A model generated the notes under the pieces. It did no database searches. It had not been told where the DNA came from and saw only the letters and a program-made list of their open reading frames with translations. A stretch of 64,000 nucleotides of DNA from an uncultured Eubacteriales bacterium (lineage in GTDB: Bacteria > Bacillota > Clostridia > Oscillospirales > CAG-272): contig CAJKPX010000002.1 of NCBI GenBank assembly GCA_905201895.1, positions 52,963 through 116,962 on the forward strand, given 5' to 3'. The position numbers were made by a program, and so were the translations under genes. The first letter of the stretch is position 1. Each line of letters starts with the position of its first letter. This document shows positions 1-8,982 of this stretch, piece by piece.

Positions 1-1
1 C

Positions 2-1186
2 CTTCCGCTCAAATCGGTGGAGGAATTGATTGAAGAAAAGCTGATCAAGATCAACGGTCACGCAATCAATACCGACGCTCTTACAAATCCATTAGGCACC
101 GTGCAAAATGATTCGGAGGGAGCTTCTTGCGAGCCATCGAATTGTTCAATTTCCGAAACGATTACAGAAACACCAACTAACGAGGAGACACATATGGAAA
201 ACAACAACACAATCACGCAAAACCTTGCTGAATTCATCTATGACACCTATTATCGCTGGAGCTTTACCGGTCGATTGCATCAAGCGCCGGAATCTGTTGC
301 AGCATATTATAACGAGATCAAAAATGCATTCCTGCGCTACAAAAAGGTAAAATCACGCACCAGCTGGAGCTGCGATACCATCACCTATGGCAAGGAACAG
401 CTTGCAAAGTTTGTTTTGACGCAAAAAACATTATACGTTTACCTTGCACTTTCTCCAAAGGATCTGGAGGGAACAAAATATTTCTTCACAGATGAATCAG
501 GCATAAAAAAATATGAAAGAGTTCCGCTTCGCGTACGCGTTCGCAGTGAGCGCGGAGTGAAATATACCATTGAACTGATTGAAAAAATCGCCGAATCGAA
601 GGGACTGCAGCTTGTTAAAAACTTTGAGGCAACCGATTATTCCCTTCCCTACGAGAGCGTAGAAACACTCCTGGAGCGTCAACTGATTAAAAAGATTGAT
701 GTGTCGAAGTCAAACGCCGACTCCGAGCTTGCGGACAATGAAGAAACGGTGGCAGACCCCGCGCTTGACGGCGGCGAGGAGACCGTGGCGGCATCTGTTA
801 TTCTGGAAGAGCCTGTGATGGAATCCGCCCCCGCTGAAGATGTGCCTGTTATGGAAGTGGCTATTGCCGCGGAATCAATTGCTGAAGAACCCGTTGTGGC
901 AGATCCCCCTGTCAAGGAGACTATCACCGAGGATGTAGCGGTTGAAGCCCCCACCGTTGATGAAAGCACAACCAAGACTGTGACAACGATTGAACAGACT
1001 CCCGCAGAAGAAATCCAAAATGAAAATTTGATTGAAGCAGAAAGCATTCATGTTGACTTCTTGCAAAAGATTTGCCAACAGTTTGATGCGGACGAATTAA
1101 ACGCTCACGTCAAGGTAATCTACAAAAAGAAAAAAGAGAAAAAGACCAGTATTTTTGACATCGTGATGAAGAAAAATCGTTCTTAA
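2..1186 (+). CDS. Repeat-domain protein of unknown function, 5' truncated by window edge
   Basis: The frame is open from the window edge. A GTG at 17 could be read as a start, but it has no ribosome binding site, so the gene most likely begins upstream. The first visible residues (PLKSVEELIEEKLIKI) match a segment near residue 215 (LPYESVETLLERQLIKKI). This means the protein carries tandem copies of one domain and only the tail of the previous copy is seen. The complete copy spans about residues 65-225. Residues 230-350 are a low-complexity Glu/Ala/Val/Pro-rich linker, followed by a basic C-terminus (KKKKEKKTS). There is no signal peptide or membrane segment in the visible part. I recognise the repeat as a type found in clostridial hypothetical proteins but know no function for it. 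Confidence 0.75.
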   Translation, partial: LPLKSVEELIEEKLIKINGHAINTDALTNPLGTVQNDSEGASCEPSNCSISETITETPTNEETHMENNNTITQNLAEFIYDTYYRWSFTGRLHQAPESVAAYYNEIKNAFLRYKKVKSRTSWSCDTITYGKEQLAKFVLTQKTLYVYLALSPKDLEGTKYFFTDESGIKKYERVPLRVRVRSERGVKYTIELIEKIAESKGLQLVKNFEATDYSLPYESVETLLERQLIKKIDVSKSNADSELADNEETVADPALDGGEETVAASVILEEPVMESAPAEDVPVMEVAIAAESIAEEPVVADPPVKETITEDVAVEAPTVDESTTKTVTTIEQTPAEEIQNENLIEAESIHVDFLQKICQQFDADELNAHVKVIYKKKKEKKTSIFDIVMKKNRS

Positions 1187-1234
1187 CCCCCGTACAGTAT
1201 CATATCCAAGGAATCAAGGGAGCGTGATTTCATC

Positions 1235-2500
1235 TTGACGAAAAAATTTTTGCTGATCTTTGTTTGCTTGGCTTTGCTGCAAACCATCCTCGGCTGTACT
1301 CCATCCTCTGCCCCGAACGAAAATAAAGGAACGCAATCACCGGAAAGTACTGAATGCCAATCAACAGAAGAAACTACCCAGCCCTCTTTTGAAGAAGAAA
1401 CGGCTGCAAAGGCCATTTGGCAGGATCCTAACAATGTTGTTCTCCTTTGGAACAGCAGTGACAATTATGAATATAGCATCTATCGAAGCAGCAATTCAAA
1501 CAATGGATTTGAATACATTGGAAGATCCATAACAGGATCATACCGAGATGCGACAGCAAAGTATCCAAATGCGTACTATTACAAAATAAAAGCGAAAAAT
1601 CTGAAAACAAAACAGGTTACCGAATTTGATCCCATCTGTGCTGTTGTTGCTCCGAACGAGGTAGACTCTGTAAGCGTAATTATGTATCATAATTTCGTCA
1701 GTGAGGAGGATATCAAAAACGGAATTGAATTTGAAGAATATTCAATTTCTCCAAATGACTTTGAGCAGGACTTGATTTGGCTTAAAGAGAACGGATACGT
1801 TACCATCACCTCTGCCGAGCTTCTGTATTTTTTGGAGAACAAAGAACCGATCCCCCATAAAGCTGTGATTTTGTCTATTGATGACGGCTCATGGGGAGTG
1901 TATACCAACGCCTGGCCACTATTGAAGAAATACGGAATGAAGGCAGATTTCAACGTGATCGGTGAGCAAATTGACGCCACTTGGGAAAGACTGCATTCAG
2001 GCGGAACACGAGATGGTGAGCCTGCACCTTTTTGCACGTGGGAGGAGTTGATCGAAATGCAAACAAGCGGTGAGATCAACATTTGCTCTCACACATACGG
2101 CATGCACGTATACAATAAGGAAAAGCGCGTGGGTATGAGTATGATGGAAAACGAGTCCCCTGAAGAATTTGCAAAAGCGGTAAAAAAAGACTATAATTTA
2201 GCTTTGCGTTGTATCGAAGGGTGGCTCGGAAGCATGACGGAAACAGTTGCTTACCCCTACTCCAAAAGAAGTGCCGTTGGAGATCAAATCGTTTTGGAAA
2301 GCACAGGATACAAAATTCTGATGGCAGGTGACGGTGCGAGAGGTACCGCAGGAAATCATTTTGTCAGAGGCTGTGATTTTTCCAATCAGTTGACACTCAT
2401 GAGCAGGCCATGCAGAATGAACGGCACGCCTATCAGCGTTTACCTTGAGCGAATTCAAGAAAAAGATGCAGGCAACGGTATAAACGGTTCTGCACAATAA
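1235..2500 (+). CDS. Polysaccharide deacetylase-like lipoprotein with fibronectin-like N-terminal domain
   Basis: Predicted cell-surface carbohydrate esterase of the NodB/polysaccharide deacetylase fold. The N-terminus is a lipoprotein signal with lipobox L-G-C near residue 21. A Thr/Glu-rich linker and a fibronectin-III-like segment follow (about 60-120, ending in YYYKIKAKN). The deacetylase domain covers about 140-400, with VIMYHNF, the metal/catalytic SIDDGS (canonical TFDDG) and SHTYGMH. The start is a TTG: the nearby GTG at 1224 runs into a stop, and AAGGGAG lies upstream of the TTG. The gene begins 48 bp after the preceding one. The substrate cannot be told from sequence; peptidoglycan or exopolysaccharide N-acetyl groups are usual for the family. 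Confidence 0.8.
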   Translation: MTKKFLLIFVCLALLQTILGCTPSSAPNENKGTQSPESTECQSTEETTQPSFEEETAAKAIWQDPNNVVLLWNSSDNYEYSIYRSSNSNNGFEYIGRSITGSYRDATAKYPNAYYYKIKAKNLKTKQVTEFDPICAVVAPNEVDSVSVIMYHNFVSEEDIKNGIEFEEYSISPNDFEQDLIWLKENGYVTITSAELLYFLENKEPIPHKAVILSIDDGSWGVYTNAWPLLKKYGMKADFNVIGEQIDATWERLHSGGTRDGEPAPFCTWEELIEMQTSGEINICSHTYGMHVYNKEKRVGMSMMENESPEEFAKAVKKDYNLALRCIEGWLGSMTETVAYPYSKRSAVGDQIVLESTGYKILMAGDGARGTAGNHFVRGCDFSNQLTLMSRPCRMNGTPISVYLERIQEKDAGNGINGSAQ

Positions 2501-2650
2501 GCATCATAAAGATGTGTGGAACCTATCAGACAAAGCTGATTCACTACTCAGCGGAGTCTTAAAACAAACGTGAGTGATCCACTCATTATATCATATTGGA
2601 CGGGAATAATCCCCTCCTTGTTTCAACCACACGCCAAAGGAGAATAAAAC

Positions 2651-4228
2651 ATGAAAGAGCGCTCTTTACAATTTAGAGTTCTTATGACTGTGATGTCTGC
2701 AATACTGACTGTCACGATTTTTATTGGCGGAACCAGCATTTATGAGGTAGACAACTATATTCAAAGCCAAACAAAAAGTCTTGTTGAAATCACATGCAAA
2801 AACGAAGCAACAAAAATTAACAACATTTTCAGGGATATGGAAAAATCGGTTAGTATTATGGAAACCTACGTGCTCTCTTTTTTTGAGAGTGCGGCAGATG
2901 TCCAAAATCGGGATAAGCAAAATGAAGCAATTCAATTTGCAGATAAAATGTTTGTTAACGTTGCAAAGAACTCCGAGAATACAATTGCCTATTATTTACG
3001 CTTAGATTCCACCATATCGAGCAATACAGCCGGTGTGTTTTTCAGCAAAATAGACGGCGGTGACGAATATATCCGTTTTGAACCCACAGATATATCTCTT
3101 TACGACAAGGATGACACCGAGCATGTTGGATGGTATTGGCAGCCATATGAGGCGGGTAAACCAATTTGGCTGGCACCCTACCACAATCAAAACAACAACG
3201 TCCTGATGATCTCCTACGTGGTTCCCCTATATTACGAAAATACGTTTATCGGTGTCGTGGGAATGGATTTTGATTATTCGGTTTTAACCGATACCATTCA
3301 TAAAATCAAAATTTTTGAAAACGGCTTTGCACACCTTGAGCTTGACAACGTTGTAATACATGACGGCAGCAAAAATGCCGTCGGTGCAAATATTATAAGC
3401 AACACGGAAGATTATTTAAGGATATCGGAGGAGTTGGTAAACGGAATGAAGCTTGTGCTCTCCGCCAGCTATGACGATATCAGACATATTCGATATGAGA
3501 TCGTTTACAAACTTCTGTTTATCGTGCTTTTGTTTGCACTTGTGTTTTCTTTTCTTGTGATTTTTATGGTCAAAAAGATCGCCAAGCCCCTGAAGGAGCT
3601 GACCGATGCCGCGACCAAGCTTTCAAACGGAGATTATAACATTGAAATTGCGCGCAGCAATATCCTTGAGATCAATTTGCTCAGCTCCGCATTTGAAAAA
3701 ATGATTATGAATTTGCGCGAGCACAAAAATCTCCAGCACCGCCTGGCACACCGCGACTCGTTGACAGGATTGAGAAATACCACCTCCTACAAAGGATGGG
3801 TAGTTGATTTTGATAAAAAGATCAAGGAAGGCGAAGTTGCATTCGGTGTTACCGTTCTTGATATCAACTACCTCAAGGAGGTCAACGATACGTACGGTCA
3901 CAGCGTTGGAAATGAGCTTATTGTAACTGCTTCCCGCATTATTTCCGACACATTCAAGAGAAGCCCTGTTTTCAGAATAGGCGGAGATGAGTTTCTGGTC
4001 ATTCTCCAAAACAGAGATCTGGCAGATCGGGAAAAGTTGTTTGCAAACCTTGATGCGGAATGTGCGATGACCTATATCGATAAGGACAACGTAAAATTTC
4101 CCGTAAGCATTGCGAAAGGCTTTTCCGCATTTGATCCCGAAAAAGATACGCAATTCTCAGATGTATTTGAGCGCGCTGATAGCGACATGTACAAAAACAA
4201 AAGGATCATGAAGATTTCAAACAACTAA
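2651..4228 (+). CDS. Membrane diguanylate cyclase (Cache-HAMP-GGDEF)
   Basis: Synthesises cyclic di-GMP in response to an extracellular cue. Layout: a transmembrane helix at about 9-29; an extracellular double-Cache sensor at about 35-280 (motifs such as GWYWQPYEAGKPIW and VVGMDFDY typical of Cache folds); a second helix at about 285-310; a HAMP linker at about 311-360; and a GGDEF domain at about 370-525. The intact active-site GGDEF motif lies near residue 446, so the enzyme should be active. I see no RxxD inhibitory site directly upstream (the preceding residues read RSPVFRI). AAGGAG sits 8 bp before the ATG. A strong terminator follows the gene. Confidence 0.92.
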   Translation: MKERSLQFRVLMTVMSAILTVTIFIGGTSIYEVDNYIQSQTKSLVEITCKNEATKINNIFRDMEKSVSIMETYVLSFFESAADVQNRDKQNEAIQFADKMFVNVAKNSENTIAYYLRLDSTISSNTAGVFFSKIDGGDEYIRFEPTDISLYDKDDTEHVGWYWQPYEAGKPIWLAPYHNQNNNVLMISYVVPLYYENTFIGVVGMDFDYSVLTDTIHKIKIFENGFAHLELDNVVIHDGSKNAVGANIISNTEDYLRISEELVNGMKLVLSASYDDIRHIRYEIVYKLLFIVLLFALVFSFLVIFMVKKIAKPLKELTDAATKLSNGDYNIEIARSNILEINLLSSAFEKMIMNLREHKNLQHRLAHRDSLTGLRNTTSYKGWVVDFDKKIKEGEVAFGVTVLDINYLKEVNDTYGHSVGNELIVTASRIISDTFKRSPVFRIGGDEFLVILQNRDLADREKLFANLDAECAMTYIDKDNVKFPVSIAKGFSAFDPEKDTQFSDVFERADSDMYKNKRIMKISNN

Positions 4229-4249
4229 AAAATACGAGAACCGTATTTT

Positions 4250-4293
4250 GATATGCACCTCAAAATCAACTGCTTGAGGTGCATATCTTTTTT
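4250..4293 (+). terminator. Intrinsic terminator of the diguanylate cyclase gene
   Basis: A perfect 13-bp inverted repeat (GATATGCACCTCA / TGAGGTGCATATC) is followed by six T residues on the + strand, 22 bp after the stop codon. Confidence 0.92.
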
Positions 4294-4310
4294 AGCTCCC
4301 GTATTTTCTG

Positions 4311-4341
4311 AAAAAGGGGCGAAGAACATTCTCCGCCCCCT
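4311..4341 (-). terminator. Intrinsic terminator of the phosphatase gene
   Basis: On the - strand a GGGGCG-GAGA / TCTT-CGCCCC hairpin is followed by TTTTT, 13 bp beyond the stop of the convergent phosphatase gene. Confidence 0.85.
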
Positions 4342-4353
4342 TGTTGTATGTAG

Positions 4354-5577
4354 TTATCTTCCCAGCTTTGCTTTGAGCGAGGCTACCTCATCTGCCGTGA
4401 GACCTGCATCTTCGATAAGAAAGGCTTCGGCTTCTGCGGCAAGATTTGCCTTGTAAACGTCATCCACCTTGAAGGTTGTTCCCAGCACCTTGATGAGGTT
4501 GTTATTGACAACGGCAGTGTATTTTTCACTACCCTCCTCAACGCCGTAATAGTTGTAGTAGGTGATCATATAATCGTCTATCACCTCGTCCAAGGTTGCC
4601 CCCATAAGACATTCAAGCAGAGCGCTTACAATGCCTGCACGGTCCTTTCCTTCGTTGCAATGGATCAAATACGGCCCATCGTTTTGAATGATAAAGCGCA
4701 TACCTTCTGCCAAGCCGTTCAAGGTTGCTTCGGATAGAAAGTCCATTCCCAAATTTACGTAGGCTACCTGACAGGTGCTGTAATAGGAGTTCTCTGTGCC
4801 CCCATGGGTATTGGAGGGATCAGCTAAATTTACAACGGTGATAATGCCTGCTTTCTCAACCGCCTTGTCTGCATAGGTGTTGCGTCCAAGCGCGGGGTTG
4901 ATGGGAGAAGATGAGCGATACAACAAGCCCTCACCCATGCCGGTGGTTTCGATCACACGGAAGTTTGCAAAGGCTTCGTCACTGAGGTGGGAATAATCGG
5001 CACGCTCATTGGTGCGAACCAACTGACGGATGAGCCACTCGTCACGGTAGCCGCCTTCTTCCTTCATGGTAATCGTAATTTCAACGGGAGATTCCATCAG
5101 ATAATCCCAACGATATCCCGGCTCTTGGTCTATCGCAGTCTTTTTGGCAATACCGGCGGTGGTAGCAAAATCTCCCATATTGATAGCGAGAACGACACCG
5201 TCTGTCGCACCGGTTGCACGCAAAACAACTTCACCGTTATCTACATCACTGTAACTTGTGCCAAGCGGAACATTCCACGTTTTTTCTCCAATCGCAATCT
5301 CTACAATATCGCCGTGCTCAAAGCCTTCGTCATAAAGGTCTGCACCGTACATGTACAAGATCAAATTGCCGTGCTTGGCAATCTCATAGATTGTGGTCGT
5401 TATTTGAATGGGTTCAGTAGCTGTGGAATTATCGGTGGTACTATCGGTGTAATCGGTATGATCGGAGTTGCCGCCGTTGTCTACCGTGCCGTCGGGTTTA
5501 TTGCAACCAGCGAACGCTGTCAGTAGCATAACCAAGACAAGCACCAATACGGATAAACGGAAAAATGTCTTTTTCAT
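4354..5577 (-). CDS. Tyrosine-protein phosphatase lipoprotein
   Basis: Predicted extracytoplasmic dual-specificity/tyrosine phosphatase. The signal peptide ends in a lipobox (AFAGC, Cys about 24), followed by an Asp/Thr-rich linker. The catalytic loop HCNEGKDRAG lies at about 306-315 (nucleophile Cys 307, Arg 313), the P-loop of the PTP superfamily (Y-phosphatase 3 type), with YRSSSPINP upstream as in that family. An additional N-terminal domain (about 55-180) contains YSDVDNGEVV and AINMGD. These recall the C-terminal barrel of SAM-hydroxide adenosyltransferases; that resemblance is tentative. Transcription should start at the repeat-box promoter at 5633-5668. It probably acts on a surface phospho-substrate or phosphoinositide; the substrate is unknown. 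Confidence 0.85.
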   Translation of the reverse strand: MKKTFFRLSVLVLVLVMLLTAFAGCNKPDGTVDNGGNSDHTDYTDSTTDNSTATEPIQITTTIYEIAKHGNLILYMYGADLYDEGFEHGDIVEIAIGEKTWNVPLGTSYSDVDNGEVVLRATGATDGVVLAINMGDFATTAGIAKKTAIDQEPGYRWDYLMESPVEITITMKEEGGYRDEWLIRQLVRTNERADYSHLSDEAFANFRVIETTGMGEGLLYRSSSPINPALGRNTYADKAVEKAGIITVVNLADPSNTHGGTENSYYSTCQVAYVNLGMDFLSEATLNGLAEGMRFIIQNDGPYLIHCNEGKDRAGIVSALLECLMGATLDEVIDDYMITYYNYYGVEEGSEKYTAVVNNNLIKVLGTTFKVDDVYKANLAAEAEAFLIEDAGLTADEVASLKAKLGR

Positions 5578-5632
5578 TTGGGATACTCTTTCTGAATACG
5601 CTTTTCGTATTCTGTTTTATTATAACACAGTT

Positions 5633-5668
5633 ATTGTAACATAGCGGACGTTACAAATGTGTTACAAA
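5633..5668 (-). promoter_or_regulatory. Repeat-box promoter 1 (phosphatase gene)
   Basis: On the - strand, direct repeat TTTGTAAC-ACA-TTTGTAAC (5668-5650) is followed after exactly 11 bp by an extended -10, TGTTACAAT (hexamer TACAAT 5638-5633). There is no TTGACA-like -35. A second TATAAT at 5624-5619 is an alternative -10, but it lacks the spacing shared by the other five boxes. Confidence 0.8.
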
Positions 5669-5685
5669 TTGCCCCCAAAACAATT

Positions 5686-5716
5686 CAAAAAGGTGCAGAT
5701 TTTTTCTGCACCTTTT
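5686..5716 (-). terminator. Terminator of the beta-helix protein gene
   Basis: On the - strand AAAGGTGCAGA / TCTGCACCTTT forms an 11-bp stem followed by T residues. It lies between the stop at 5731 and the next repeat-box promoter, insulating the two genes. Confidence 0.82.
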
Positions 5717-5730
5717 CGGGGGTAAATTGA

Positions 5731-7236
5731 TTATTTGTTGTCCTCTGCCTGCTCTGTTGCAATTACGGGAGCAGTCTTCTTTTTTCTCGCGGTAACATTC
5801 ACAACGATAGACGCAACCGAGGCGATAAGTGCTACAAACGCAACGATCAACGCCAGCGAACCTTCGCCGAAAATGGAACCGGTACCGCTATTTTCGATTT
5901 GAACGCTGTTACGGTCATTATAGGTAGAATTACCCATATCACAGTTGATAAAGGTTGGACCCTTGCCGGCAGCATTTAATTTAAAGGTGTAATTACCATT
6001 CCTGAGCGTACCGGTATTGTTGTTAAAGACACAATCGGTAAAGATTGTTTTATCGGAAGTGCCACAATAAAGGACGTTCGCTTGATTGTCGATAAAACGG
6101 GATTGGGTAACCGTGATACTATTATTACCGAGATCAAGGATATGACCTACGTTGTTTTGGGTAAAAGTACAGTTGTCAATAGAAAGCTGAAGAGTGGCGC
6201 CGAAAGAATAATCCGCTTCGATCACACTGTTTGACGTACCATCGTATAGGTCTATGAGAGTACCGTTTTCGATAAAGTCGGTTTCCTTAATTAACATATC
6301 TCCGCCTTTAACAGCAATGACGGAATCTGCTCCCACCGTTCCGTCAGCCTCTTTCTCCTTACCGTTGCCGACAACCTTACACTTGTTCATCGTAACATAG
6401 CTATCATAGGCATACAAAGCCGCACCGCTACCACTGTTATACGTAAATTGGTTGCCCTCGAAAAGCACGTTATCGAATCTTGCCGTGCTATCCTCAATAT
6501 AAATTCCTCCACCAAATACATAGATGCCTAAAGGGTCGAAACGGTAAGAGTTGTTCTTATTGTTAATAAAGCCGCCGCCGTTCATGGTGAACTTTGCGCC
6601 GTCATAAACAGCAATGCCGGCACCGTAATCCCCGTCTGCAACGTTGTTCACGATTTTTACGTTATTGAGCGTTACCTTTGCATCGTCCTGAATGTAAATA
6701 CCGCCTGCGCCGCCGTCGTTGTTACCGCCGGTGATGGTGCCAAACGTAGCGTTGGTAACGTCAGCTCTTGCGATTACATCGCCGTACTTACCGCCGTTGA
6801 TAATCACGTCTGCTTTTTCGTCAAGGTAGATGACCTCGCCGTCAAATCGGTTTCTGTCCCCAAGACCGCGGTTTATTGTGTGGCCGTTCATGTTGAGCAT
6901 CACTCTTGCTTTTTCGGGGATATAGATGGTGTCTTCCCGGAAGCCTACGCCGTCATCGTCGCCGAACACACCCGCCTCGGTTGCCTTCCAGTCGGCAAGA
7001 AGATCAACCACGATACGGTCATATTGATTATTGTCCAAATATTTACTGTCCTTGGCTTTCTCCATAGCGAAGTTCCAGCCTGCTTCAAAAGAAGTGTAGT
7101 CCTCGATCTTAACAGACGTGCCGTCCTTTGCCAGACCGCTGACAGTAAGTACTGCGCCATCTGCGGCAAATGTAGTCACACAAAGTGTGCTTGCGATCAG
7201 ACAAATCGTCATAAGAATTGCTAAAATTCTCTTCAT
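5731..7236 (-). CDS. Beta-helix surface protein A with C-terminal membrane anchor
   Basis: Secreted protein with a Sec signal peptide (about 1-24, ending in FAAD). The head domain contains the paralogue signature MNGHTINRGLG, and a right-handed parallel beta-helix of pectate-lyase/polymorphic-repeat type occupies about 130-440 (GGIYIQDDAKVTLNNVKI, GAGIAVYDGAKFTMNGG). The C-terminus reads GTGSIFGEGS, then one hydrophobic helix (about 460-480), then a basic tail. There is no LPXTG motif, so it is probably held in the membrane with the helix displayed outside. No catalytic carboxylates are obvious. It is a close paralogue of the protein at 20180-21679, sharing sequence from the signal peptide through the anchor. 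AGAAAGGA precedes the ATG. It has its own repeat-box promoter. Confidence 0.85.
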   Translation of the reverse strand: MKRILAILMTICLIASTLCVTTFAADGAVLTVSGLAKDGTSVKIEDYTSFEAGWNFAMEKAKDSKYLDNNQYDRIVVDLLADWKATEAGVFGDDDGVGFREDTIYIPEKARVMLNMNGHTINRGLGDRNRFDGEVIYLDEKADVIINGGKYGDVIARADVTNATFGTITGGNNDGGAGGIYIQDDAKVTLNNVKIVNNVADGDYGAGIAVYDGAKFTMNGGGFINNKNNSYRFDPLGIYVFGGGIYIEDSTARFDNVLFEGNQFTYNSGSGAALYAYDSYVTMNKCKVVGNGKEKEADGTVGADSVIAVKGGDMLIKETDFIENGTLIDLYDGTSNSVIEADYSFGATLQLSIDNCTFTQNNVGHILDLGNNSITVTQSRFIDNQANVLYCGTSDKTIFTDCVFNNNTGTLRNGNYTFKLNAAGKGPTFINCDMGNSTYNDRNSVQIENSGTGSIFGEGSLALIVAFVALIASVASIVVNVTARKKKTAPVIATEQAEDNK

Positions 7237-7295
7237 AGGTAAATTTCCTTTCTGTTTTCGGTACTGATAATACCATTTTGGGTGATCGTAGCATC

Positions 7296-7331
7296 AGTAT
7301 ATCATATAGGGCGTTACAAATGTGTTACAAT
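7296..7331 (-). promoter_or_regulatory. Repeat-box promoter 2 (beta-helix protein A)
   Basis: On the - strand ATTGTAAC-ACA-TTTGTAAC (7331-7313; the first base differs from the other boxes) is followed after 11 bp by TGATATACT, an extended -10 with hexamer TATACT at 7301-7296. The start codon lies about 60 bp downstream. Confidence 0.8.
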
Positions 7332-7445
7332 TCCGGAAAATGAAGAAAAAAATTGTTTCATACCTTTATTTCATCATCCTCTGATACCTGCTACAAGGTT
7401 GCCTTTCTCCCTTCTTCCCTTTCAAAGAAAGCTTGTAAAAAAACT

Positions 7446-8837
7446 CTACTGAACAGCTATCGGCGTGTTGTTGTGCCAATCCCCCATTATCTCTACTGAT
7501 TTTTGATAGTATCCGCGTTTGTAGAATAGACACTTTGAAGGATCAACGCCCATTTTGTCAGACGTCAACGTCAGTGCAATCGCGCGGCATCCTGCAACGC
7601 AATATTTGAAATACGGGCATTCCCTGCATTCAGCGTTTACCTCGGCAAGGTCTCCAACCGTGGTGCAAACCTCCGCAAGATATTTTCCCATCTGCAGGAT
7701 CGGGCGGAGTCCGTATTCCTTGACGTTTCCGAGGATATCGTTCCTTGCTTCATAGTAGCCTGACATCTGCATACAGGGGAACACGTTTCCGTTTGCCGAC
7801 ACGGCAATCATGGTGCGGTTTCCGCAGCATACGGGTTTTGTAGGCTTAAACTCGCCCTCTCGGCAGGTAACCGCGCGCAGAGAATAGCTCTTGCTACGGG
7901 GATGAAGAACGATAAACTGCCAAATATCCACAGTCATATTGTGCTCTTCTCTCGAGTACGTGCGGCAAAAATCAAGCATCTTGTCAAAATACTCGTCCAG
8001 ATCCAGCGTGGCGCCCTTTGCGTTTTCATTCCAACGGGGCACCTCTGTGGTGCGGATAATGCGCATTCTGACTACGCCCATTTCGTCAAGCAAGCGTGCC
8101 GTGGCAATCATAGAGTCAACATTTCTTCTGTGCACGTTGGTCTGTGCCATGACGCGGAAGCCGTTTTGAATGCAAAGTGCAATCGCGCGAAGCGCATCCT
8201 CCTCTGCCCCCTTGCGGTTTCTGAGCCAATCGTGATGACCGAGACCGTCAAAGGAAATCTTGACAAGGGGATCGCATCCGATCTCCTTCATTCTATCCAA
8301 CAGCTCTTGCGTGATATAAAAACCGTTGGTGTTCAGCTCCTCAACGTACATTCCACGGCGGTAGATGCCCTCGATGATAGGCAAAAAGCTCTTGTGGCAC
8401 ATCGGCTCACCGCCCGTAATGGTAAAGGCGTTGATTCCGCACGCCTGTGCCTCATCGAGCAGCTTTTCCGCCTCCTCGAGTGAAAATTCCGCCATAAGCG
8501 GCGAATTGTCTGCCGCGTTAAAGCAATGCAGACAGTTGTAGTTGCACTTTCCGGTAATCATCCAGTTCATTGCAGGGAAATAGCGGTTGTCGCACTCCAT
8601 TTTCTGCCACGGGGAAAGGGATTTTTCTCCCTTTTTGCATTCCTCAACAAAGCCTCTTTCGAGAAGGCTTTTGAGAAGCTCGCTTTCCTCAATCTCAGAG
8701 TTTCCGTCACAGCGCGAGAGCAATTCAAACTCTTCCTTTGTTAATTTCTGTGCAGCGACTACGCCCTTTACGTAATATGCATAAGGCACGCGCCACCAGG
8801 AGCGCAGCCCGATCTTTTCATTCAGTATGTAGGTCAT
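7446..8837 (-). CDS. Radical SAM/SPASM peptide maturase
   Basis: Predicted RiPP-modifying enzyme. Residues about 1-75 form a small winged-helix, PqqD-like leader-recognition region. The radical SAM core begins at CNYNCLHC (Cys 98, 102, 105 bind the SAM cluster), with the TGGEP motif at about 141-145. The C-terminal SPASM region supplies further cluster cysteines (about 335-440, including CRECPYFKYCVAGC). Such enzymes install carbon-carbon or thioether crosslinks in peptides. It is the last gene after four precursor genes and two exporters, which points to those peptides as substrates. A hairpin with a partial T-tract separates it from the last precursor, so it may be expressed at a lower level. 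Its ribosome binding site is weak. Confidence 0.87.
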   Translation of the reverse strand: MTYILNEKIGLRSWWRVPYAYYVKGVVAAQKLTKEEFELLSRCDGNSEIEESELLKSLLERGFVEECKKGEKSLSPWQKMECDNRYFPAMNWMITGKCNYNCLHCFNAADNSPLMAEFSLEEAEKLLDEAQACGINAFTITGGEPMCHKSFLPIIEGIYRRGMYVEELNTNGFYITQELLDRMKEIGCDPLVKISFDGLGHHDWLRNRKGAEEDALRAIALCIQNGFRVMAQTNVHRRNVDSMIATARLLDEMGVVRMRIIRTTEVPRWNENAKGATLDLDEYFDKMLDFCRTYSREEHNMTVDIWQFIVLHPRSKSYSLRAVTCREGEFKPTKPVCCGNRTMIAVSANGNVFPCMQMSGYYEARNDILGNVKEYGLRPILQMGKYLAEVCTTVGDLAEVNAECRECPYFKYCVAGCRAIALTLTSDKMGVDPSKCLFYKRGYYQKSVEIMGDWHNNTPIAVQ

Positions 8838-8889
8838 ATCAATTTACCAACTTATTTCAATTTTACTTTTTTTGCGGTGTACCGCAAAA

Positions 8890-8932
8890 CATTGAAAACG
8901 CGAAGCGAACCGTCTTGGCGGAACGCTTCGCG
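8890..8932 (-). terminator. Hairpin/terminator between precursor genes and the radical SAM gene
   Basis: On the - strand CGCGAAGCG / CGCTTCGCG pairs around a 16-base loop that can pair further, followed by TTTTCAATGTTTT. It is an intrinsic terminator or a partial read-through element that sets the ratio of precursor to enzyme. Confidence 0.6.
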
Positions 8933-8982
8933 CTGTTTTGTGTTGCTTTTTGTGTTTTATAAACCTTTATTAACGTTTAATA

